DNA of 64,000 bases from Shewanella mangrovi (GTDB lineage Bacteria > Pseudomonadota > Gammaproteobacteria > Enterobacterales > Shewanellaceae): positions 434,001 through 498,000 of the forward strand of contig NZ_JPEO01000001.1 of assembly GCF_000753795.1 (NCBI RefSeq), in the 5' to 3' direction. The notes under the pieces were generated by a model, which did no database searches, was not told where the DNA came from, and saw only the letters and a program-made list of their open reading frames with translations. Positions 38,862 through 45,121 of this stretch are shown here, piece by piece (the first letter of the stretch is position 1; the number at the start of each line of letters is the position of its first letter). The position numbers and the translations under genes are program-made.

Positions 38862-38872
38862 TTAATCCATAA
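37418..38872 (+). CDS. Cassette-borne one-pass membrane protein with Ig/Fn3-like C-terminal domain
   Basis: The product of 484 residues from ATG 37418 (AAGG at 37408-37411) is not recognised. Residues 1-360 are soluble, charged and AT-rich in coding; one membrane segment lies near 370-390 (WTMGVLSTLTVGLVIWGCSTL). A compact beta domain of about 100 residues follows (KPIKLLQPLDGAQV, FDWEDIEDAVKYILIIE, GSFKWYVVARD), resembling Ig/Fn3-like folds and predicted to be periplasmic. The last about 20 residues are encoded inside the attC site, a common feature of cassette genes. A longer start at 37328 would run through the tRNA-like segment and is disfavoured. Its position behind the TIR-like gene suggests a membrane partner or sensor, an inference. 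Confidence 0.7.
   Translation: MKLKLNLAWKIVVGAPENGVNYCNAIKHFNVKTAKNFINKIGGISSFDFYPNTLEPTNVFYNAIEPQKSENGFVGKRIPFEGTIAGVKVPVKMKIHQFSSELVIISISADEIDFNGCIDDLQKIINIETHKELLTLVRAICSIICSGGKESRPVQRKLKAYPYVALESNKSDNLVENEAAVELLTRHKNPKPDIVKSVISKNDDHQVDKNSILIDRQGILARYFSETSEDQSIKRKFESSHYLFELAISLAYILENYQYSSLSEERRVSITKLVKNPEIVFTKSVTAYKTWKLLLDEFRLSDLYHNYVGYAKESIPKVPTNDKKEWSESKKWTMGVLSTLTVGLVIWGCSTLYQEFNPFKDKPIKLLQPLDGAQVRNNTSEINFDWEDIEDAVKYILIIEKYNEKNKKWFPLESEGRKVELSSSSSISMKNTGSFKWYVVARDKDEEKIAESVWFFFDIKNVKAPNKGVQSDLQAMSVDAGVNP
38809..38867. repeat. attC site 2 (59-base element)
   Basis: R'' GCCTAAC (38809-38815, perfect RYYYAAC) and R' GTTAATC (38861-38867) bound exactly 59 bp. The L boxes CAATCCGAC and GTCGGTTG pair as CAA(T)CCGAC with CAACCGAC, leaving a single extrahelical T, the hallmark that orients attC recombination. 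GGCGT and ACGCC pair in the spacer. The apical loop is CTCCAGGCAAT. Confidence 0.85.
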
Positions 38873-38991
38873 ATTGTTATCCGAAATTGATTTGATACCT
38901 CAGACGTCCTAACGGGCTTTTCTCCAACAGCTGTTTTTTGAGTGGCGTCCGCTCATTATGTGACCTCGCAAACACCGCTGCTGATTCCGAA

Positions 38992-39193
38992 CCTTTAAGA
39001 TTAGACAAAATTAATACTCGGTTACGAGTAATTACAATGGGGATGAGCAGATGGATTGGGAAGCATTTTTAGCGGCGGGTGCACTTTCAGTATTGCTGGC
39101 ATTGGTGTTGTTGTCAGTGGGTTCTTGGTTAGGAAGTTGGTTGATTGACCAATTCCGTTTTTCTGCGCTGCATCGTCCATCTAGTCGCCAGTA
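38992..39193 (+). repeat. Direct repeat, copy 1 (leader plus small membrane protein gene)
   Basis: About 202 bp are repeated at 41455-41656 without any indel. The 59-nt leader differs at only 5 positions; two lie in the loop of a conserved hairpin TACTCG (39015-39020) / CGAGTA (39025-39030), whose stem is unchanged. The two copies flank the phospholipase and HAD genes. Confidence 0.9.
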
Positions 39194-39194
39194 A
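39051..39194 (+). CDS. 47-residue hydrophobic protein, copy 1
   Basis: MDWEAFLAAGALSVLLALVL opens a protein with one membrane helix (about residues 6-32, two GSW motifs) and a short basic tail (ALHRPSSRQ). GGGGATG lies 8-11 nt before ATG. Compared with the second copy, the first 31 residues are identical although four codons differ silently, so the peptide is under selection and real. No family is recognised; small regulatory membrane protein or type I toxin-like peptide are options. Confidence 0.75.
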   Translation: MDWEAFLAAGALSVLLALVLLSVGSWLGSWLIDQFRFSALHRPSSRQ

Positions 39195-39226
39195 CTCCCG
39201 CTTTTGTAATCAAGCCGAATAGAAAG

Positions 39227-40765
39227 CTACAAAATATTCTTCGGCACAATTCTGCGTAATTTCACCCCGATGCGCTTGGATAAACTCTCGGTGCTGTCGG
39301 GGTTAAAGTCTTTGGTGATCTGCCAAGCGTTGTCGGCGTCCATCTCTTTGAGCATCGAGGCTTTCACGTCTTGAGTGATTGCCGGTGAGTCAATTACCGT
39401 GATGCTTTCGGTGTTCAGGTTGGCGCTGCGGGGATCAAAGTTGTAGGTGCCAATCACTGTGATGTGATTATCAATGGTCATGGTTTTAGCATGCAGGCCG
39501 AAGATGGGCACGGTTGCCGAGCGTTTGTACATATGCTCAGACATCACCTTTTGCCGGATTTTGGCATCGGGTTTGAATTCATACACTTCTACCCCAGTTG
39601 CCAGCAATGCGGCTCTATTCCGTTGATAACCGCTAAACGCTTCTAAGTTGTCGTTCGAAGCCAAGCTGTTGGTGAGGATTTTGATGTTGATCCCTCGCTG
39701 CATCAGTTTGCGCAGAAATGCGCGGTCGCTTTTGGTGGTGATCAAGTAGGGCGTTTGAATCACTATGCTGTCGCTGGCGCTTTCTGCCAGTTCCACCAAT
39801 TTTGCGTTGGTAATACTGCCACCACCGAGAAAATGGCGGCGGTCATTCTTACCCGGTAGGTCAGCAATATATTCCACGTTATCGACGAATAAAAACTTCC
39901 CTTCATCGGCAAGCTGTTTAAAGGTGGCGGGTACATCTTCAATCTCGGCGCGAATTTCAGGGCTGAAATTGGCCGGATTGCAGGCGTAGGAATGTAGCCG
40001 CGAAAACTCTGGATTGTCAGGGGCGGGCAGCTTATCGAACAGTGTGGCGATGGACACGCTGAGCTTGCTTTGCCAATACTGCTCAAAAGAGCTTTCCACC
40101 GCGTGAACGGCTTTGCCGGCTAGAAAAACATCGCGATCTCTGAAATTATATTCGTGGTCGAAGCCAAAATATTCGTCGGCAATATTGCGGCCACCGGTGA
40201 CGGCAATCTGCTGATCAACCAAAAACACCTTGTTGTGCATCCGCTGGTTGATGCCGTGAAAATCGGTCAGTAGCCCTGTCACTTTTTGGAAAATGTTCTT
40301 ACCCAAATTAACGTTCGGGTTATAGATCTTAATCTCAATATTTTTGTGGGCGTTGAGCATCAATAGCTCATCGCCGCGCGCTTCCAGCATGATGTCATCC
40401 ACCAACACCCGCACCTTGACGCCGCGCTCTGCCGCCCGCACTAAATAGTCAGTCGCAATCAAGCCCACGTTATCAATGGAAAAGATGAAGTATTGTACGT
40501 CGATAGTTTTCTCTGCTCGTTCCGCCAGCCAAGCGCGCGACATCATCGCCTCCGTGCCTTGCTCCAACACATAAACCCCCGTCTTGTGCTGCATCTCTTT
40601 GGCGTAGGGCGCAGTAAATTGAGCGAGCGTCTCGGTGGTGCGGGGTTGCTGCAGCGCACAATAGTCACGGTCGGATAACGGCACACTGTCGGGCGCAGCA
40701 GTACAGCCCGCGGCGAACAGCAACAGAGAAGCGAAAACGAGATTGATGCAGGTTTTGTTCGACAT
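39227..40765 (-). CDS. clsC: Phospholipase D family lipoprotein, cardiolipin synthase C-like
   Basis: The 512-residue product has a lipobox AAGC (Cys21) and two HKD catalytic motifs: HNKVFLVDQQIAVTGGRN and HAKTMTIDNHITVIGTYNFD. The layout and length match ClsC (YmdC), which makes cardiolipin from phosphatidylglycerol and phosphatidylethanolamine. In E. coli it works with YmdB, which is not present next to it. The lipoprotein signal is a variation worth noting. Confidence 0.82.
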   Translation of the reverse strand: MSNKTCINLVFASLLLFAAGCTAAPDSVPLSDRDYCALQQPRTTETLAQFTAPYAKEMQHKTGVYVLEQGTEAMMSRAWLAERAEKTIDVQYFIFSIDNVGLIATDYLVRAAERGVKVRVLVDDIMLEARGDELLMLNAHKNIEIKIYNPNVNLGKNIFQKVTGLLTDFHGINQRMHNKVFLVDQQIAVTGGRNIADEYFGFDHEYNFRDRDVFLAGKAVHAVESSFEQYWQSKLSVSIATLFDKLPAPDNPEFSRLHSYACNPANFSPEIRAEIEDVPATFKQLADEGKFLFVDNVEYIADLPGKNDRRHFLGGGSITNAKLVELAESASDSIVIQTPYLITTKSDRAFLRKLMQRGINIKILTNSLASNDNLEAFSGYQRNRAALLATGVEVYEFKPDAKIRQKVMSEHMYKRSATVPIFGLHAKTMTIDNHITVIGTYNFDPRSANLNTESITVIDSPAITQDVKASMLKEMDADNAWQITKDFNPDSTESLSKRIGVKLRRIVPKNIL

Positions 40766-40929
40766 AAGTGCAGATAATAAAAAAACGATTTATCGTGGAA
40801 TTAAGTAACATACTCGTTGGCGTAACTGATGTCACCGTTATGGTGATGCGTTAACAGCGCTAACTGACAATTCAGCAGCAAACAACCAAGCATAACGCTC
40901 AGCAATGGGCACGAACGACCGGAGGCAAA

Positions 40930-41403
40930 GTGAGCAACATCTATCTGTTTGACTGGGGCGATACGCTGATGGTCGATTTTCTTGAGCAGCAGGGAAAAAT
41001 GTGTGACTGGCCAAGGGTTGAAGCGGTTGATGGTGCGCGAGACGTGCTCAAGCAGCTTTCGCAACACAATCTGATCTACGTGGCGACTAATGCTGCCGAT
41101 TCAGCTGAAGCGGATATTCGCTTAGCCTTTGAGCGCGTGGGGTTATCACCCTACATTGCCGGATATTTTTGCAAAGCCAACCTCGGTATTGGCAAAGGAA
41201 CGCCAGCGTTTTTTCACAAAATCCTCGACATACTGGACGTTGAACCTCAGGCGGTGATCATGGTGGGCGACAGCTATGACAACGACATTGAGCCAGCGCT
41301 GCATGCGGGTATCAACGCGATTTGGTTTAATCCGAAACAGATCCGCCTTGATGCGCACATCAACGTTAAACAGATAAGTCACTTATCACAGCTTTACTCT
41401 TAA
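40930..41403 (+). CDS. HAD-family hydrolase
   Basis: The 157-residue product starts at GTG 40930 (GGAGG at 40921-40925). It has motif I YLFDWGDTLMVD, motif II VATNAADS and motif IV VGDSYDNDIEPALHAG, without a cap domain of normal size. In motif I the second acidic residue of DxD is replaced by Gly (D-W-G-D-T), a variant seen in several HAD subgroups. It probably hydrolyses a small phosphate ester; the substrate is unknown. Confidence 0.8.
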   Translation: MSNIYLFDWGDTLMVDFLEQQGKMCDWPRVEAVDGARDVLKQLSQHNLIYVATNAADSAEADIRLAFERVGLSPYIAGYFCKANLGIGKGTPAFFHKILDILDVEPQAVIMVGDSYDNDIEPALHAGINAIWFNPKQIRLDAHINVKQISHLSQLYS

Positions 41404-41454
41404 CTGAATCTTTCAACATTCTGTGACGGTGTAGACACCTGCGCTCTGCTCGAT

Positions 41455-41656
41455 CCTTTAAGATTAGACAAAATTAATACTCGGACACGAGTAATAACAA
41501 CGGGGATGAACAGATGGATTGGGAAGCATTTTTAGCGGCAGGTGCACTTTCAGTATTGCTGGCATTGGTGTTGTTGTCAGTGGGTTCGTGGTTGGGCAGT
41601 TGGTTGCTTAGCGAATTCCGTGTTTCTGCGTTGCATCGTCCATCGCGTCGCCAGTA
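41455..41656 (+). repeat. Direct repeat, copy 2
   Basis: Second copy of the repeat at 38992-39193. The hairpin TACTCG (41478-41483) / CGAGTA (41488-41493) is preserved while the loop changed from GTTA to GACA. Confidence 0.9.
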
Positions 41657-41657
41657 G
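41514..41657 (+). CDS. 47-residue hydrophobic protein, copy 2
   Basis: Identical to the first copy over residues 1-31; five substitutions lie in the C-terminal tail (I/L, D/S, Q/E, F/V, S/R). Six further codons differ silently. A weak hairpin terminator follows at 41713-41735. Duplication with purifying selection on the membrane helix suggests both copies are functional, perhaps with different partners. Confidence 0.75.
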   Translation: MDWEAFLAAGALSVLLALVLLSVGSWLGSWLLSEFRVSALHRPSRRQ

Positions 41658-41712
41658 TTGGCTTGTGCAGGCAAAGCTTTGCTAAGCCTTGATTCAGCCG
41701 CGTTGGTTTGTG

Positions 41713-41737
41713 ACGGCAGCAATCATGTCTGCCGTTT
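41713..41737 (+). terminator. Hairpin after the small protein gene
   Basis: Stem ACGGCAG (41713-41719) and CTGCCGT (41729-41735) followed by only TT; a weak terminator. Confidence 0.45.
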
Positions 41738-41870
41738 AGCTGTGTGTTGCGAGTGTGCGTATTAACCTCTGGGCCGCTGATTAAAAAGCGGTTCATTGCT
41801 TCCATTCAAAGATTTGTGTTCGGGCTATTTAGCCGCTAACGAATGAGGTAGAATCCTCCTTTCCAAGGAA

Positions 41871-41913
41871 GTGAGGACGACCTCACCGCTCTATCTTACT
41901 CGGGGACGACCCC
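41871..41913 (+). promoter_or_regulatory. Guanidine-II (mini-ykkC) riboswitch
   Basis: Two hairpins carry the diagnostic ACGA loops: GTGAGG-ACGA-CCTCAC (41871-41886) and GGGG-ACGA-CCCC (41902-41913), joined by 15 nt and placed just before the AGAGG site of sugE. In this class guanidinium makes the two loops kiss and frees the ribosome binding site. A -10-like TAGAAT is at 41849-41854. Confidence 0.93.
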
Positions 41914-41934
41914 ATATATCAGAGGTTTGCATAT

Positions 41935-42252
41935 ATGGCGTGGGTTATCCTTGTCTTTGCTGGTTTAAGCGAAATTGCGTGGGCCATTGGCCTGAAATAT
42001 TCAGCAGGTTTCAGCCAGCCGGTTGCGTCACTTATCACGATTATCTGCTTAGTTCTCAGTTTTGTGCTGTTGGGTGTCTCGCTGAAAAGCTTACCCCTAA
42101 GCCTCGCTTATGGCGTTTGGGTGGGGATTGGTACTATCGGTTCGGTGATTGCCGGGGCGCTGTTATTTGGTGAGCAGATGAACGCTGTTAAACTCGTCAG
42201 CATACTGTTGATTATGGCCGGAATTGTCGGGATTAAACTGTCCTCGTCTTAG
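41935..42252 (+). CDS. sugE: Small multidrug resistance family guanidinium exporter (SugE/Gdx)
   Basis: The 105-residue protein has four membrane helices and the SMR glutamate (LSEIAWAIGLKYS, Glu13). The phrase LSLAYGVWVGIGTIGSV and the guanidine-II riboswitch directly upstream favour the Gdx (SugE) subtype, which exports guanidinium in exchange for protons, over EmrE-type multidrug pumps. Confidence 0.93.
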   Translation: MAWVILVFAGLSEIAWAIGLKYSAGFSQPVASLITIICLVLSFVLLGVSLKSLPLSLAYGVWVGIGTIGSVIAGALLFGEQMNAVKLVSILLIMAGIVGIKLSSS

Positions 42253-42468
42253 CCAGCTAAACCTAAGTACATTTAGCCGATTTACGCGCATCGTTTAACG
42301 GTGTCGCGTGGACTTCGCGGTTAAATTCGTGGGCGAGGATTGGCACTTCGTCGCGAAAACCATCACAATAGCGCCGTCGCGATTGGCTGATAACGTTTAG
42401 CCTAATTCGCGACCTGTGCGGTGATATTTGATAATGGATGATGGTTGGGGATTTTGAAAAGAGTAAAC
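42253..42468. other. Intergenic region with a coding-like stretch on the minus strand
   Basis: On the minus strand, about 42400 down to TAG at 42263, an open frame reads GFRDEVPILAHEFNREVH and further residues with natural-looking composition but no start codon. It may be a truncated gene end. No promoter was recognised. Confidence 0.25.
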
Positions 42469-43554
42469 ATGGCTAAACCTGCGATGAAATCTGTGGTGAA
42501 AGGCAATTCAGCCGCCAAAAAGTCAGCCCAACCGCCAGCCTCAACCGCCAAGCCCTCAAACATGAAGGTAGCGATCATCAAAGGGGCAGCCGGGTTGCAC
42601 CAGCGCAATCGTCATCGCGGCAGTTATGACTTTGCCGCGTTGGTAACAGCGGAGCCTGCGCTCAAGCACTTTGTCACGCAAAATCCACGTGGGCAAGACA
42701 CCATTCCCTTTGCTAATCCTGAGGCGGTAAAACTGCTCAACAAGGCGCTGCTGGCGCATCATTACGGCGTGCGCCAATGGGATATTCCCGCGGGGTTTTT
42801 ATGTCCGCCCATTCCCGGTCGTGCTGATTATATTCACCGTATCGCCGAGCTGATATATGCCGATTGTCCGGCGCTGCAACCAACCAATGTGCGCATGCTG
42901 GATATCGGCGTGGGCGCGAACTGCATCTATCCAATTATTGCCGCTGTCGAATATGGCTGGCGTGTGGTCGGCAGCGATATTGACCCAGTATCAGTCAAAA
43001 ATGCACAGCTGATTGCGAGCAGTAATCCGGCGCTCAAAAAGCACATCGAATGCCGTTTGCAACAGCGCCCACAAGCGATCTTTAACGGCATTATTGCCGA
43101 CGGTGAGCGCTTTACACTGACCAGCTGCAATCCGCCATTTCATAGTTCGCTGGCCGAAGCGCAGCAGGGTACCCAGCGCAAACTCACCAATCTGCAAAAA
43201 CACCAGCAACAGCGCGGCGCCAAATCAGCTGCTGGTACTGAGCCAATGGCATCAACAACGACTACGCTGAATTTTGGCGGCCAAAAGGCGGAGCTCTGGT
43301 GTCCCGGAGGTGAAGCCGCTTTTCTCAAAAATATGGCCTTTGAAAGTGCGCAGTTTGCAACGCAGGTGCTGTGGTTCAGCAGTTTGATCTCGAAAAAAGA
43401 CAATGTGCGCTGGATGAGAAAGCAGCTGGAAAAAGCCGGCGCAGTTGAGGCCAAGATTGTCGAAATGGCGCAAGGGCAAAAAATCAGCCGCTTTATGATG
43501 TGGAGCTTTTTATCCGCCGAGCAGCGCCACAGTTGGCTGTTAGCAAAGGGTTAG
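42469..43554 (+). CDS. rlmF: 23S rRNA (adenine-1618 N6)-methyltransferase RlmF
   Basis: The 361-residue product has the RlmF core: [31 protein letters not shown] (SAM site) and the catalytic [10 protein letters not shown] Lys/Ala/Ser-rich tail of about 40 residues precedes the domain. ATG 42469 was chosen; an in-frame TTG at 42445 would add eight residues. It methylates A1618 of 23S rRNA. Confidence 0.92.
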   Translation: MAKPAMKSVVKGNSAAKKSAQPPASTAKPSNMKVAIIKGAAGLHQRNRHRGSYDFAALVTAEPALKHFVTQNPRGQDTIPFANPEAVKLLNKALLAHHYGVRQWDIPAGFLCPPIPGRADYIHRIAELIYADCPALQPTNVRMLDIGVGANCIYPIIAAVEYGWRVVGSDIDPVSVKNAQLIASSNPALKKHIECRLQQRPQAIFNGIIADGERFTLTSCNPPFHSSLAEAQQGTQRKLTNLQKHQQQRGAKSAAGTEPMASTTTTLNFGGQKAELWCPGGEAAFLKNMAFESAQFATQVLWFSSLISKKDNVRWMRKQLEKAGAVEAKIVEMAQGQKISRFMMWSFLSAEQRHSWLLAKG

Positions 43555-43661
43555 CAGCTACACTTTTTAATAATGGTGCAGCATGCAATGCTCCTTTTGC
43601 TAATGCCAGTCATTCACCTGTTTAACCAACCAACGACCTCTTCTTTGCGCTTCGACTAATT

Positions 43662-43689
43662 ATCGTTATATAACTGATTACATAAAGGT
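43662..43689 (+). promoter_or_regulatory. ModE-like operator
   Basis: ATCGTTATATA (43662-43672), six bases, TACATAAAGGT (43679-43689). Compared with the ModE consensus ATCGCTATATA-N6-TATATAACGAT, the left arm matches 10/11 and the right arm 8/11. It lies about 95 nt before the modA-like gene. Confidence 0.6.
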
Positions 43690-43783
43690 GGGAGCCACGA
43701 TAATATTTCACCTTGTGGGGGCGTCCGCGTGTTGTTGGCGAGGCATAAATCAAAGAATTTGCGGTTCTACGGAGAGACACAGC

Positions 43784-44611
43784 ATGACAAAGCAAAAGCG
43801 GGTATTGGCGTTAAGCGTTGGGGCGACGCTGATGATGGGAGTGATGCAGAACGTGACGGCGGCAACTGAAAATAATACGGCGATTGAGCTGCGTGCTGCT
43901 GGCAGTTTAAAAGCGGCGATGACGGAAATTGTCGGCGATTATCAGGCGGCAACGCAGCAGAAAGTGTCGGCACAGTTTGCACCATCTGGCTTGTTACGTA
44001 AGCGCATTGAAGCAGGTGAAAAGGTCGATATTTTTGCTTCAGCCAATATGAAGCATCCACAAGCGTTAGTGGCAGCCAATGCGGGCGAGAAAGTGACCAT
44101 GTTTGCCCGCAATCAGCTGTGTGCCTTGGCACAGGAAAATGTACCGCTGACCACGGCTAATTTTTTAGAGACGATTTTAGATCCTGATATTACCCTTGGC
44201 ACCTCAACGCCTAAGTCAGATCCTGCGGGTGACTATGCGTGGACACTGTTTGCCAAAGCTGAAGCGATGAAAGTGGGCGCTCAGGCCGCATTAGAGCAGA
44301 AGGCGCATAAACTTACCGGCGGCCCCTCCAGCGCTAAACCGCCTAAAGGCCGTAACCCTTATGGCTGGGTGATGGCCAATAAAAAGGCCGACGTATTTCT
44401 GACCTATTGCACCAATGCTAAGTTAGCGCAAAAAGAAGTCCCGGATTTGCAGATAGTGCAGGTGCCACAAGCGCTGGCCGTGGGCGCGAAATATGGCCTT
44501 TTGGTACTAAACGGCGCTAGTAAAGACACTGCGCAGTTAGCCGACTTTATTCTGTCTGAGAAAGGGCAGACGATTCTTGCCCGTTATGGTTTTCAACCGC
44601 CTGAGCAGTAA
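43784..44611 (+). CDS. modA: Molybdate-type substrate-binding protein (ModA-like), orphan
   Basis: The 275-residue product has a signal peptide (cleaved near VTAA) and the ModA-like periplasmic binding fold: LRAAGSLKAAMTEIVGDY, SGLLRKRIEAGEKVDIFASA, and a C-terminal DFILSEKGQTILARYGF. ATG 43784 follows GGAGAGAC. The permease and ATPase genes (modBC) are not adjacent. The ModE-like box upstream supports an oxyanion of molybdenum or tungsten as ligand. Confidence 0.78.
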   Translation: MTKQKRVLALSVGATLMMGVMQNVTAATENNTAIELRAAGSLKAAMTEIVGDYQAATQQKVSAQFAPSGLLRKRIEAGEKVDIFASANMKHPQALVAANAGEKVTMFARNQLCALAQENVPLTTANFLETILDPDITLGTSTPKSDPAGDYAWTLFAKAEAMKVGAQAALEQKAHKLTGGPSSAKPPKGRNPYGWVMANKKADVFLTYCTNAKLAQKEVPDLQIVQVPQALAVGAKYGLLVLNGASKDTAQLADFILSEKGQTILARYGFQPPEQ

Positions 44612-44634
44612 TCAATAAGCAAATACGGCAAACG

Positions 44635-44664
44635 AAAAGGCGAACCCGCAGGTTCGCCTTTTTC
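44635..44664. terminator. Bidirectional terminator between modA and cytochrome gene
   Basis: Perfect 12-bp stem AAAAGGCGAACC (44635-44646) and GGTTCGCCTTTT (44651-44662), loop CGCA. Confidence 0.92.
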
Positions 44665-44693
44665 ATACTTAACAAGGGATGTAGACCACGTGT

Positions 44694-45062
44694 CTAAGGT
44701 ACTTTGAAGTCCCAACGTGGGTGACAGCTTACACAAGCGTTTTCAGATTTCTGATGCACTTTGTGGCAGCTTAAACAATCAGTTTCAGTACCAAAGTGAC
44801 GGTTGTTGTGCACGTTGGTTGGTTTCATGTCTTTGGTTTTCTTAGCTAGTTTTTCAGTGTTATGACACTTCACACATTTCATCATAGTCACTGCTTCACG
44901 TGGTTGAGCGTCACCATGACAAGAGGCACATTTGATGCCTTTTGAAAAGTGCGTTTGGTCCAGTAAAGTATCGCTTTTTGCCATAGTGCTACCAGCAAAT
45001 ACAGTCAGCGCAGCAGCAAGTATGATGTTGAATAATTTGAAATTCTTCATTTTCTTTTCCAT
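44694..45062 (-). CDS. Periplasmic tetrahaem cytochrome c
   Basis: The 122-residue product has a signal peptide ending TMA and four CxxCH motifs: CASCH, CVKCH, CLSCH, CVSCH. Additional His residues (HFSKG, NVHNNRHFG, HQKS) can be distal ligands. It would carry electrons in the periplasm. It lies 59 nt behind a flavoprotein gene on the same strand, a pair known in Shewanella as separate haem and flavin subunits of flavocytochrome c-type reductases. ATG 45050 (GGAAAAG upstream) may be the true start. Confidence 0.92.
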   Translation of the reverse strand: MEKKMKNFKLFNIILAAALTVFAGSTMAKSDTLLDQTHFSKGIKCASCHGDAQPREAVTMMKCVKCHNTEKLAKKTKDMKPTNVHNNRHFGTETDCLSCHKVHQKSENACVSCHPRWDFKVP

Positions 45063-45121
45063 TTATCTTATTCGGTAAAACGCGCCTAAGTTATAGGCCA
45101 CCCTTTTGCTCACGCTGCTGC

